Below are positions 27,595 through 34,706 of a stretch of DNA of 52,587 nucleotides, in pieces. How positions within the stretch are numbered: position 1 is the stretch's first letter; each line of letters opens with the position of its first letter. A program made the translations under genes and the position numbers. The notes under the pieces are model-generated. The model was not told the origin of the DNA, did no database searches, and saw only the letters and a program-made list of their open reading frames with translations. The stretch is from Euryarchaeota archaeon UBA121 (GTDB taxonomy: Archaea; Thermoplasmatota; Poseidoniia; Poseidoniales; Thalassarchaeaceae), in NCBI GenBank assembly GCA_002499865.1, contig DANL01000026.1, forward strand, positions 1 through 52,587, in the 5' to 3' direction.

Positions 27595-27613
27595 CTCAGA
27601 CCGTAGGTCTGAG
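27595..27613. promoter_or_regulatory. Perfect 8-bp inverted repeat in the divergent interval before rpo7
   Basis: CTCAGACC (27595-27602), GTA, GGTCTGAG (27606-27613). It lies 54 bases from the start of the FG-GAP surface gene (-) and 169 bases from rpo7 (+). It could be a DNA operator for either gene or an RNA hairpin at the start of the rpo7 leader. No helix-turn-helix gene next door suggests a binder. Confidence 0.5.
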
Positions 27614-27693
27614 TGATTATTGACCCTAGCCGAGCATATCTTTGCATCCGTTGTGCTTATACAGGAGAGGCAGGTCGCCGTGGCACGGACTTC

Positions 27694-27775
27694 TCCTCCA
27701 GAGGCTCAGCCGATGAAGGACGGGAGGGATATCCCGCCCGTCCAGGCAAACCTTGGAGAGGTCTGTTTTGGAGGA
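27694..27775 (+). promoter_or_regulatory. Structured 5' leader of the rpo7 operon able to mask the ribosome binding site
   Basis: The ribosome binding site GGAGG at 27770-27774 precedes the rpo7 ATG by seven bases. TCCTCCA at 27694-27700 is exactly complementary to TGGAGGA at 27769-27775, and the stem extends by G-U, A-U and G-U pairs. Between them lies a strong hairpin at 27718-27743: GGACGGG pairs with CCCGTCC, with an inner GGGATATCCC palindrome. CTCCA at 27696-27700 can pair instead with TGGAG at 27754-27758, which would free the ribosome binding site. This looks like a possible translational switch or ribosomal-protein autoregulatory site. Folding was done by eye; no known riboswitch class was matched. 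Confidence 0.45.
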
Positions 27776-27781
27776 AAAAAA

Positions 27782-28330
27782 ATGTACAGTATTGTTGAGC
27801 GAGAAGACACTATTCGTATTCCAGCAGAGTATATAAGAGAGGGACAGAGCCTGGTCGACCATATAGACAGTCTCGCTAATGATGCTTTTGAGGGACGATT
27901 TGATGTTGATGAGAATTACACTGTTTTAACTTTCGATCATAAGCCAGTTGGAAGGGGAAAAATCATACATGGGGACGGGGCAATCTATCAAGCTGTAAGA
28001 TTCAAGGCACTTCTCTTCAATATGGAGAACAATGAAGTGGTTGATGGATATGTATCCGATGTTTCGGAATACGGGGCATTCGTAAGGATTGGGCCCGTAG
28101 AGGCATTACTCCACAAGTCACAGATTTTAGACGAGCCAATTCAAGTTAATATGGGCATAAGGAGAATCGAGGGGGCTCAATCTGGAAAACACATTGAAGA
28201 AGGATCTCACGTACGGTCGAGGGTAGTTTCCAAAGCTATTAATCAGAACGATCCAAGGGCAAGTAAGATTGGCCTAAATTGTAAGATGGACGGACTTGGC
28301 GCCGCTGGTTGGATTACGGAGAATGATTAG
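27782..28330 (+). CDS. rpo7: DNA-directed RNA polymerase subunit Rpo7 (RpoE')
   Basis: 182 residues from ATG 27782 (MYSIVEREDTIRIP), chosen for the GGAGG ribosome binding site and the family's conserved N-terminus; longer in-frame extensions run through the structured leader and are not supported. Rpo7 pairs with Rpo4 to form the RNA polymerase stalk used in initiation and RNA binding. An N-terminal RNP-like domain (residues about 1-80, GRGKIIHGDGAIYQAVRF) is followed by an S1/OB domain (GYVSDVSEYGAFVRIGPVEA). It heads the conserved archaeal cluster rpo7-spt4-rps24e-rps27ae. The next gene begins one base after the TAG stop. Confidence 0.95.
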   Translation: MYSIVEREDTIRIPAEYIREGQSLVDHIDSLANDAFEGRFDVDENYTVLTFDHKPVGRGKIIHGDGAIYQAVRFKALLFNMENNEVVDGYVSDVSEYGAFVRIGPVEALLHKSQILDEPIQVNMGIRRIEGAQSGKHIEEGSHVRSRVVSKAINQNDPRASKIGLNCKMDGLGAAGWITEND

Positions 28331-28331
28331 A

Positions 28332-28550
28332 ATGGCTAAGCAACCATTTGCTTGTGGCGAATGTAATCAGATTCTCCCTGAGCCAGAGAACAAAAAGGAC
28401 CCAGTTCAATGCCCTCATTGTCCCAATTCTCCTGTTACTACTGATTGGCAAGGATTTGTAGTAATTCTTAATCCAGGCAGGTCAGAAGTCGCCAAGAGGC
28501 TGAATATTACTAGACCGGGCAATTATGCTCTCAAAGTCAACATCAGGTAG
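28332..28550 (+). CDS. spt4: Transcription elongation factor Spt4 (RpoE'')
   Basis: 72 residues from ATG 28332 (MAKQPFACGECNQ); GGAG at 28318-28321 supports this over ATG 28323. Four cysteines as CxxC pairs (C8, C11, C27, C30) form the zinc ribbon of Spt4, and the second half (WQGFVVILNPGRSEVAKRL) is the Spt5-NGN-binding part. Spt4-Spt5 clamps RNA polymerase for processive elongation. Its position directly after rpo7 is the usual archaeal order. Confidence 0.94.
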   Translation: MAKQPFACGECNQILPEPENKKDPVQCPHCPNSPVTTDWQGFVVILNPGRSEVAKRLNITRPGNYALKVNIR

Positions 28551-28558
28551 GTGAATAA

Positions 28559-28876
28559 ATGCAAGTAATTGATAGAAAAGATAACCCATTGCTAAACAGG
28601 GTCGAAATTAGATTTGTTTGGGATCATCCAAATTCTCCCACTCCCGATCTTTCACAGATGGTTTCTGCCGCCGCTAAGATCGAACCAGGCTCAAAGGAAG
28701 ACCTTATTTTCATCAAGGATGTTTCTACGAGATTCGGAATGCCAAGAACGACCGGACTGGCACTAGTCTACTCTTCAGAGGAAGCTTCGACTATCGAGCC
28801 AGAATTCATAGTCAAGAGGCATAAGAAGTTTAGAGGAGATGACTCATCAGCTGACGGAGAAGGAGGGGATGAGTAA
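28559..28876 (+). CDS. rps24e: 30S ribosomal protein S24e
   Basis: 105 residues from ATG 28559, with GGTGA at 28550-28554 and a four-base spacing. S24e binds the small ribosomal subunit in archaea and eukaryotes. Conserved blocks are seen: NPLLNRVEIRFVWDHPNSPTP, DLIFIKDVSTRFGMPRTTGLA and the VYSSEE segment. An acidic C-terminal tail (DDSSADGEGGDE) is added. The TAA stop shares its last base with the ATG of the next gene (TAATG), showing translational coupling. Confidence 0.95.
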   Translation: MQVIDRKDNPLLNRVEIRFVWDHPNSPTPDLSQMVSAAAKIEPGSKEDLIFIKDVSTRFGMPRTTGLALVYSSEEASTIEPEFIVKRHKKFRGDDSSADGEGGDE

Positions 28877-29049
28877 TGTCAGATAGCCCGAATGCCAACT
28901 CAAAGTGGTCAAAGTACAAGGTTGAAGATGGTAAATTGCAGCGTGGCGAGTTCTGTCCAGAACCCGGATGTGGGCCAGGTATTTTCTTAGCTATTCACAA
29001 AGATCGCAAGTCCTGTGGAAAGTGCGGTTATACGGTCAAGAATGAATAA
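28876..29049 (+). CDS. rps27ae: 30S ribosomal protein S27ae (zinc ribbon)
   Basis: 57 residues, ATG 28876 to TAA 29047-29049. The protein reads SKWSKYKVEDGKLQRGEFCP and then a zinc ribbon with C27, C32, C47 and C50, ending CGKCGYTVKNE. This matches archaeal S27ae, the equivalent of the ribosomal part of eukaryotic ubiquitin-S27a. It is the last gene of the rpo7 cluster and overlaps the rps24e stop by one base. A GGAGGGGATGAG stretch upstream serves as ribosome binding site. The kae1/bud32 gene that often follows in other archaea is not here; a convergent gene ends nine bases downstream. Confidence 0.95.
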   Translation: MSDSPNANSKWSKYKVEDGKLQRGEFCPEPGCGPGIFLAIHKDRKSCGKCGYTVKNE

Positions 29050-29058
29050 AAACTGAAG

Positions 29059-30048
29059 TCAGTTATGTTCATCTTGGGATAATGCTCCACCGTAAAACAT
29101 ACTCCAAGAGCCACTATTGGTCAGTACCATATCGCCCATTAGAGATACTCCGACCTCGCTCCTTCCAAAGGTATTCAGCTTCGCATTGGAGACATGGCCA
29201 TCATGCCTCCATCCTGTCCATTTCCATCCTCCCTCGTAGGCGGATACGTCCATCACGGGCCCCGGCACTCTGAATATGAATGGTTTCGAATTCAAGTCAT
29301 TCATTATGGCTATATTTTTACCATGTAGCATTATTATCCATCCTGAATCCTGATCAAATCTGACATCATGTACCCTTTCTGGGAGATTTGATAGAATGCC
29401 GTTATTTATTTCATGTCCAGTAATCATAGACACTACCGAATAACCTCCAGAAGATGAGAATGCATATATTTCATCCTCCTTCCTAAGTAGGGAAACAATC
29501 GAGTCAATTCCAACTAGGTCCTCAAGCTCTCTCCATCGAGGGTATGGCGATCTCCAAATCTCACTTGCGTTCCCGTCTATCATGTATATCCCAGAGCCAA
29601 GACAAGCAAAAACGATATTTTCATCAACCGTACACATAGCAAGAGGTTCGGACTGTAGCTCCCTAGTCCAAGAGGCGGATTTACTTACTGATCGAACAAC
29701 ATCACTATTTTCCGAGTCATCAGAGTCTGAGCTAAAAGATTCCCATTTTTTACCTAATGGAAATGAGCCCATGTAGGCCTTCCTCATACTTCTATCAACC
29801 CACGAGCCAATCCAACTATCGGAGCTAACGACCCCACATGATGAAACTCCAGGAAATGGATACATAATCCCCCCACTAAACTGTTCTTTGTGATGATCTA
29901 TTTCGAGCATTTGTCCATCCGAGCCGACTATCAAAGAATGATCCGCCCCTCTATCAATCCTAACTGGATTGAACCCTACATCACTAACCATAATGATTCT
30001 GCGTCCCGACACTACTGCTTGAAGGTGTGGATGTAATATTGAATACAT
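29059..30048 (-). CDS. Unknown cytoplasmic beta-propeller-like protein
   Basis: 329 residues from ATG 30048; ATG 29991 is an alternative. It has no signal peptide or membrane helix. Repeated beta-strand phrases (HSLIVGSDGQMLEID, ENIVFACLGSGIYMIDG, DEIYAFSSSGGYSVVSMITG, GWIIMLHGKNIAIMNDLNSK, GDMVLTNSGSWSMF) look like blades of a WD40/PQQ-type propeller. A Ser/Asp-rich loop lies around 108-120. The divergent gap to dtdA is only 18 bases, so the promoters must lie partly inside coding sequence or the start is further in. No function is proposed. Confidence 0.75.
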   Translation of the reverse strand: MYSILHPHLQAVVSGRRIIMVSDVGFNPVRIDRGADHSLIVGSDGQMLEIDHHKEQFSGGIMYPFPGVSSCGVVSSDSWIGSWVDRSMRKAYMGSFPLGKKWESFSSDSDDSENSDVVRSVSKSASWTRELQSEPLAMCTVDENIVFACLGSGIYMIDGNASEIWRSPYPRWRELEDLVGIDSIVSLLRKEDEIYAFSSSGGYSVVSMITGHEINNGILSNLPERVHDVRFDQDSGWIIMLHGKNIAIMNDLNSKPFIFRVPGPVMDVSAYEGGWKWTGWRHDGHVSNAKLNTFGRSEVGVSLMGDMVLTNSGSWSMFYGGALSQDEHN

Positions 30049-30066
30049 GTTTCCCCTGCGAGTTGC

Positions 30067-31011
30067 ATGGCAACTCTGATCCTATGTTCCGAGTCTGATG
30101 ATGCATCTGTCAATCTCAGAGACTCATTACTCAGGGCCTCTGAGTGGGGCCAAGAGGAGGTTTTCCCTCATGGTCTGGTTGTAAAACACCTGACTTGCGA
30201 TGTCCACATTCTATCCATTGAAAAAATTCATATCCATGCAGACTCAATAGATTTGGTCCATGAAAATGAGGTCTCCTGTGAAATAAACGAAGTTCTAGTC
30301 CTTTCCAGGCATGTCTCTTCAACAGACACTCCAGCAATAACTCTGCATGCTATCGGATTACCTGGTATCTGCCCACCGGGACTGCCCGGAAAATCAGGCG
30401 GGATAAACGGACAATTAGTCCCTCCTTCTCCGAGGTTTGCATCCCTATATAGAGAAATGTTGAAGGAGGCACGAGAGAAAAAATTAGATGAATATTTTGA
30501 CCTCACTTTGGAGGCAACACATCACGGACCAGTTCTAAACTCGCCTACTCTTTACATCGAGATAGGCTCTACACAGTCTGACTGGAGCAGAGAAGATGCG
30601 CTCAACCTATGGTCCAGAGTTCTTTGCAAAGTTCTGGGTCTAAATGGCAGTATTCCACAGGGCAACTGGAAAGGAGAGGGAGATGTCATGGTTGGGCTTG
30701 GAGGGGGGCATTATGCTCCAAGGCACAAAGCCGTGGTGGAGAAGGGAAATATTTGGTTAGGCCATGTTTTGGCTGGCTACTCGCTCGATTTCGGCACGAC
30801 CGATCAAATTACTGGCGGGAACTCAACTATTTTGTGGCAGGACTCCATTCTTTCAGCTATCGAATCCACCAAGCAAGCATTTCCTGGAGCCGACATATTT
30901 GTACATCTGGATCGAAAGTCATTCAAGGGCTGGCAAAGAGATGAAATTAGTAAATTACTTGCCGAAAATGACATACTAATACGTAGAGGAAAAGAGATCT
31001 ATCAAGAGTAA
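30067..31011 (+). CDS. dtdA: D-aminoacyl-tRNA deacylase, archaeal DtdA/GEK1 type
   Basis: 314 residues, ATG 30067. DtdA hydrolyses D-amino acids wrongly attached to tRNA and is the archaeal/plant counterpart of bacterial DTD. Hallmarks: MATLILCSESDDASVNLRD at the N-terminus, the block HAIGLPGICPPGLPGKSGG, DLTLEATHHGP, the signature GLGGGHYAPRH, and GHVLAGYSLDFG. Length is slightly above the family norm. It starts 18 bases from a divergent gene and is followed after two bases by proline dehydrogenase, so the two are probably co-transcribed. Confidence 0.93.
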   Translation: MATLILCSESDDASVNLRDSLLRASEWGQEEVFPHGLVVKHLTCDVHILSIEKIHIHADSIDLVHENEVSCEINEVLVLSRHVSSTDTPAITLHAIGLPGICPPGLPGKSGGINGQLVPPSPRFASLYREMLKEAREKKLDEYFDLTLEATHHGPVLNSPTLYIEIGSTQSDWSREDALNLWSRVLCKVLGLNGSIPQGNWKGEGDVMVGLGGGHYAPRHKAVVEKGNIWLGHVLAGYSLDFGTTDQITGGNSTILWQDSILSAIESTKQAFPGADIFVHLDRKSFKGWQRDEISKLLAENDILIRRGKEIYQE

Positions 31012-31013
31012 TT

Positions 31014-32000
31014 GTGAAGTCTCGACTCCTCTTCGGACTGTTAATGGCGTTCTTGGGTAAGCTGATAGTAGCGACCATGCCACTGGCTCCAAAAACAATA
31101 GTCCGTATGGTGGCCAGCAGATACGTAGCCGGACCAAAATTGGAGGATGCAATTACGACAATGAAAAAACTCTCCTCCGAAGGGGCTTGTTTTACAGTTG
31201 ATGTACTCGGAGAGGAAATTACTTCTATGGATGAAGCCAACTTCTTCCAGAAAGAATACTCCCAACTAATTGACTCAATCAAAGAAAATAATATTGATGC
31301 ACATATCTCGATTAAACCGACCGCCTTCGGACTGTTAATTGACAAAGAATTAGCATTCGATAATATCCTAGATATAACGAGAAAGTCTTCTGAAAACAAT
31401 ATTTTTGTAAGACTAGACATGGAAGATAGCAGAGTGACCGACTCAACAATTGAATTGATGATTAGAATCAGGTCTGAAGGGCTGAATAATATTGGCGTAG
31501 TTCTGCAAGGGAGACTATTTCGAACCATCTCTGACATAGATAAGATATGCAAATTACTAGGTCATAACTCAGACTTTAGGATTTGCAAGGGAATCTACCT
31601 GGAACCAAAAGAAATAGCCCATACGGGATATAGGGAAATTGTTGACTCTACAAACACGGCCATCGAACACATGCTGAGAAATGGCGCCTATACTGCAATA
31701 GCCTCTCATGACTATCCAGTGATTGATAATTCCCTATCATTATTGGATAAGTACGGCCTCTCCCCTGATAGTGGCCATAGGCCGTTCTCAGGAAAGGGCC
31801 CGGGCTATGAATTTCAGTTCCTATTAGGGGTACGGGGGGACTTAAGGAGAAAACTAAACTCTGAAGGCCACCTGACTAGGATTTACGTCCCTTATGGTCA
31901 GCAATGGTACGAATATGGAATAAGGAGATTGAAGGAAAACCCAGAAGTTGCAACCCATGTCCTCAAGGCCTTACTCATGCCATGGACAAACAGAAGATAG
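31014..32000 (+). CDS. Proline dehydrogenase (PRODH), FAD-dependent
   Basis: 328 residues from GTG 31014; ATG 31044 is possible. It oxidises proline to pyrroline-5-carboxylate, passing electrons to the respiratory chain through FAD. The TIM-barrel pattern is clear: HISIKPTAFGL, IFVRLDMEDSRVTDSTIELM, GVVLQGRLFRTISDI, RICKGIYLEP, AIASHDYPVI, and the C-terminal substrate-binding motif QQWYEYGIRRLKENPE. The length is that of monofunctional PRODH. No pyrroline-5-carboxylate dehydrogenase gene is adjacent. It sits two bases after dtdA, and its TAG abuts the TAG of the convergent next gene (TAGCTA). With gdhA it implies proline and glutamate oxidation. Confidence 0.92.
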   Translation: MKSRLLFGLLMAFLGKLIVATMPLAPKTIVRMVASRYVAGPKLEDAITTMKKLSSEGACFTVDVLGEEITSMDEANFFQKEYSQLIDSIKENNIDAHISIKPTAFGLLIDKELAFDNILDITRKSSENNIFVRLDMEDSRVTDSTIELMIRIRSEGLNNIGVVLQGRLFRTISDIDKICKLLGHNSDFRICKGIYLEPKEIAHTGYREIVDSTNTAIEHMLRNGAYTAIASHDYPVIDNSLSLLDKYGLSPDSGHRPFSGKGPGYEFQFLLGVRGDLRRKLNSEGHLTRIYVPYGQQWYEYGIRRLKENPEVATHVLKALLMPWTNRR

Positions 32001-32609
32001 CTAACTCTTCACAACTGGGTGGAGATACATTCTCCGTATATCAGCAGCGACTCTCTTACCTCTCAGTGTTCTGCCCTCTCCTGTATGAATTGCCCTGATC
32101 CTCCATCTACGGCCATCTATCCTCATAACGGTGCCACAAGAGAACTCCTTCTCTGGATCGCAGTCAATGGTTGAAGCAGTACTAGTCTCTTCATCTGTAA
32201 GGGTAATCTTGATCACGCAAGTGTCCTTATTCACAGCCCACATCGAGACTATTTCGCCAGCTTTACAAGAATTAACCGACATCTTATCTCCAATCTCAAT
32301 CCTTGTTACAGACCAGAAAGAACCATCCCTTTCGAATAAATCTCCAACTGAAATGGACTCATCAGAATCCGACTCAACAAACACCGAGGAACTTTCAGAT
32401 CCTTCGGAGAGAGTAGTCTTGATACTGACAGAGGAGTTCGGTCTAAGTTTCAGTAGATGGACATCGGAGCATTCGATACACTTCACCAAAAGATCCTCTC
32501 CCTTGCCCCTTGAAACCCTCTTCAGAATTTCATGCTCTGTCATAGTCAAACATCTTGGACATTCGGTCACGTCGGCGATAATATCGCCATCATCGCCTAC
32601 TCCGGTCAT
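32001..32609 (-). CDS. HVO_0476-like zinc finger protein
   Basis: 202 residues, ATG 32609. Two CxxC pairs near the N-terminus (C17, C20, C44, C47 in ECPRC and KCIECSD) form a zinc ribbon of the type CPxC...HEIL...VKCxEC seen in the archaeal HVO_0476 family. The remaining part is beta-rich (GDLFERDGSFWSVTRIEIGD, GTVMRIDGRRWRIRAIHTGE) and ends with basic residues, suggesting an OB/SH3-like nucleic-acid-binding domain. The exact role is unknown. It is divergent (56 bases) from the methyltransferase-like gene and abuts proline dehydrogenase. Confidence 0.75.
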   Translation of the reverse strand: MTGVGDDGDIIADVTECPRCLTMTEHEILKRVSRGKGEDLLVKCIECSDVHLLKLRPNSSVSIKTTLSEGSESSSVFVESDSDESISVGDLFERDGSFWSVTRIEIGDKMSVNSCKAGEIVSMWAVNKDTCVIKITLTDEETSTASTIDCDPEKEFSCGTVMRIDGRRWRIRAIHTGEGRTLRGKRVAADIRRMYLHPVVKS

Positions 32610-32665
32610 GTCTGTCCGGTCCGAATGGGTCTCTTGAAGGCATCCTTGCAGACCAATCTTGAAAA

Positions 32666-33481
32666 ATGATGCTTCTATCGTTGTTCATGGTATCCGGCAA
32701 TGGTGGTTTTGGACTACCACAGATGTCTGAGGAAGAGATGTTGGAAAGACTCCTTTCTGAAGATCCAGATATGACCGATACTGAGCCTCAGATAGCTTCT
32801 TCCATAGGGGAACAAATGCTCTTGATGGGACTCCGAACAATGCCTCGATCGCTGAGGAGCAGGATAAGGGATATTGTATCAAGAGTGCCACTCGGTAACG
32901 CCATACTAGTAGGAGGAGGGATAGGCCATCTTTCCGCATGGCTGTTCGACCTTTGGTGTGGCGACCCCTCTATTCCGGACAGTTCTTCCGGAGTAAAGCC
33001 AGACTCCTTTATTATCGTGGAAGAGGGGGCCAGATTTGGAGTGATTATCGATAGACTAATCAAAAGATACAATGCAGAATCTTGGTCAAGAGTAATCGCG
33101 AAGCCATGGATTGAGATAACGGCAGAAGTCACTAGTTGGTCTGCCGCTTCAGCTTCATTACCGTCCTCTGCCAGGCCTAGCGATATTCCATTACCCGTTT
33201 CTTTAGTAATCATAGATTTGCCAGATTCGGACAGGCCAGTTGCAGCATCCTCCGCATTTGACATACTTTCACCAGGAGGGATAATGATAGTGCCTGAGCC
33301 GGAGGTCCCCACAGGTGACGTCGGGTCTCCTGCAGTGGGCGAAGAACCAACAGAAGCCCAGTCCAAGGTTATTGCATTCAATCAATGGATCTCATTCATC
33401 AAAGATGTTAGCGCTAATCATTCTGTTTCTTTCGTAGAATTATCAGGTGGCACACTGGTCATCATTCGACGTGTGGCCTGA
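32666..33481 (+). CDS. Class I SAM-dependent methyltransferase-like protein
   Basis: 271 residues from ATG 32666; a start at the later Met of QMSEEEM is possible. The Rossmann pattern is visible: GNAILVGGGIGHLSAWLFD (motif I, SAM loop), SFIIVEEGARFG (motif II acidic end), PVSLVIIDLPDSDRPV (motif IV), ILSPGGIMIVPEP and the final strand FVELSGGTLVIIRR. The order resembles O-methyltransferases. Motif I lacks the classical ExGxGxG acidic start, so activity is uncertain. The last 64 bases overlap the 3' end of the convergent subtilase gene. The substrate is unknown. Confidence 0.7.
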   Translation: MMLLSLFMVSGNGGFGLPQMSEEEMLERLLSEDPDMTDTEPQIASSIGEQMLLMGLRTMPRSLRSRIRDIVSRVPLGNAILVGGGIGHLSAWLFDLWCGDPSIPDSSSGVKPDSFIIVEEGARFGVIIDRLIKRYNAESWSRVIAKPWIEITAEVTSWSAASASLPSSARPSDIPLPVSLVIIDLPDSDRPVAASSAFDILSPGGIMIVPEPEVPTGDVGSPAVGEEPTEAQSKVIAFNQWISFIKDVSANHSVSFVELSGGTLVIIRRVA

Positions 33482-34683
33482 ACATCTTGTACATGCCTGC
33501 CTTGAATATCTTTCATTTGAGAAAAACTAACGCCTAGGTGATCAGACTCTGAACTAGTATTTTGAGACTCATTTATGAGTAAATCTATGCGTAGCAATCC
33601 ATACCCATAATGGTCATCGTGATCTTCTTGGCCATTCTTCATCTCGGAGTTCTGCGAGATCATCATTTTCAGATTAGATATTGCAGAAACTCCTCCTTGC
33701 GATCCATCTCTTTTCATCTCAGGATTAACCTCCAAGAAAATCGCTAGTGATCCTGAAACCCATGCAGTGGCGGCAGAGGTTCCACTTGACCATCCCCACC
33801 AAGTTCCACTTCCCGTACTTTGCGCCATCAAAATTGGTACTTCATGACCGGGTGCAACTATTTCTGGCTTCTTATCCGGATCCTGTCTAGGGAGAATTGG
33901 GTTAGGCCATAATCTTCCATTGTTGTCTCCCTCAGAACTCCCACTCCAGATCGAGCTTGTTCTAGTTACTGCACCAACACAGATTACATCTTCCACTGAA
34001 CCGGGAGATTCCACGTCTCCATCGTCATCTTCTCCATCATTTCCAGCGGCGGCAACAACATAAACGCCCAAATCTATTGCATTCTGTACTGATTCCTCTA
34101 ACTGGTCCGTAGTGAAGAATCCAGAGCCAAAGCCCTGACTTCCTCCCAGGCTGAGCGAGATAATATCCGCGCCTCCATCAACACACCAATCTACTGCATC
34201 GGCAATTGTTGAATCAGTCCCTGAACCATCATCTGAAATAGCCTTAGCAATTAGTAAATCAGCTTCTGGGGAAACCCCATTTAGTCCACCCTTTGAAGCA
34301 ATAATCCCTGCCATAGCGGTTCCATGACCTTCGTCATCATAAGGAGAGTCAGAACCAGAAACAAGATCATTCCACCCAATTATATTGGTATCTTCTAGAT
34401 CGGGATGGCTCATATCTATTCCAGTATCAACAATGCAGATTTTTACTCCACTTCCTTCGAAACCATCAACTCTATCCAGCCCTGTCATCTCCCTGTATTC
34501 GTCCTCCCATATTTCTAGAGAACTAGGAGGGCCACCGAATGTCACATCTGCAGTTTGATATACCGCCCACAGAGAAATTATCAATACGCTGAGGAGAACT
34601 ACCAGGGATGAAGTAACTTTAATCAATAAATTTAGAGACGAACTATCGATAAATGCCTCTTCTTCGATTTCTTCATCAGACAT
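33418..34683 (-). CDS. Membrane-anchored subtilisin-like serine protease (S8)
   Basis: 421 residues from ATG 34683 (MSDEEIEEEAF); a longer frame starts at 34713 inside the upstream stop region. A signal-anchor helix (LLIKVTSSLVVLLSVLIISL, about residues 19-40) puts the protease outside the cell. The catalytic triad is complete: D86 in ICIVDTGID, H120 in EGHGTAMAG, S303 in SGTSAATAW, with oxyanion N215 in AAAGNDG. The acidic insertion DGEDDDGDVES after N215 may bind calcium. It has a short prodomain-like stretch only. It is co-directional with the zinc-ribbon membrane protein upstream. The role could be protein digestion or processing of surface proteins. The 3' end overlaps the methyltransferase-like gene by 64 bases. 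Confidence 0.92.
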   Translation of the reverse strand: MSDEEIEEEAFIDSSSLNLLIKVTSSLVVLLSVLIISLWAVYQTADVTFGGPPSSLEIWEDEYREMTGLDRVDGFEGSGVKICIVDTGIDMSHPDLEDTNIIGWNDLVSGSDSPYDDEGHGTAMAGIIASKGGLNGVSPEADLLIAKAISDDGSGTDSTIADAVDWCVDGGADIISLSLGGSQGFGSGFFTTDQLEESVQNAIDLGVYVVAAAGNDGEDDDGDVESPGSVEDVICVGAVTRTSSIWSGSSEGDNNGRLWPNPILPRQDPDKKPEIVAPGHEVPILMAQSTGSGTWWGWSSGTSAATAWVSGSLAIFLEVNPEMKRDGSQGGVSAISNLKMMISQNSEMKNGQEDHDDHYGYGLLRIDLLINESQNTSSESDHLGVSFSQMKDIQGRHVQDVQATRRMMTSVPPDNSTKETE

Positions 34684-34706
34684 ATTATTCACTCTGGCAT
34701 ATTCTA

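Noticed and set aside
27669..27775. C/D-box or other known small RNA in the rpo7 leader
   Set aside because: CGATGAA resembles a C box, but no matching D box follows at the right distance; SRP RNA and common riboswitch signatures were not found.
27613..27798. 61-codon frame upstream of rpo7
   Set aside because: It runs through the structured leader, is Gly/Arg-rich from the GC hairpins, overlaps the rpo7 start and lacks a ribosome binding site.
30947..31552. 201-codon minus-strand frame inside proline dehydrogenase
   Set aside because: Antisense to a well-conserved enzyme, no recognisable domain.
32131..32637. 168-codon plus-strand frame opposite the zinc-finger gene
   Set aside because: The minus frame contains paired CxxC motifs; this one is Ser/Pro-rich without structure.
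32788..33381. 197-codon minus-strand frame inside the methyltransferase-like gene
   Set aside because: Antisense; the plus frame shows the ordered Rossmann motifs while this one shows none.
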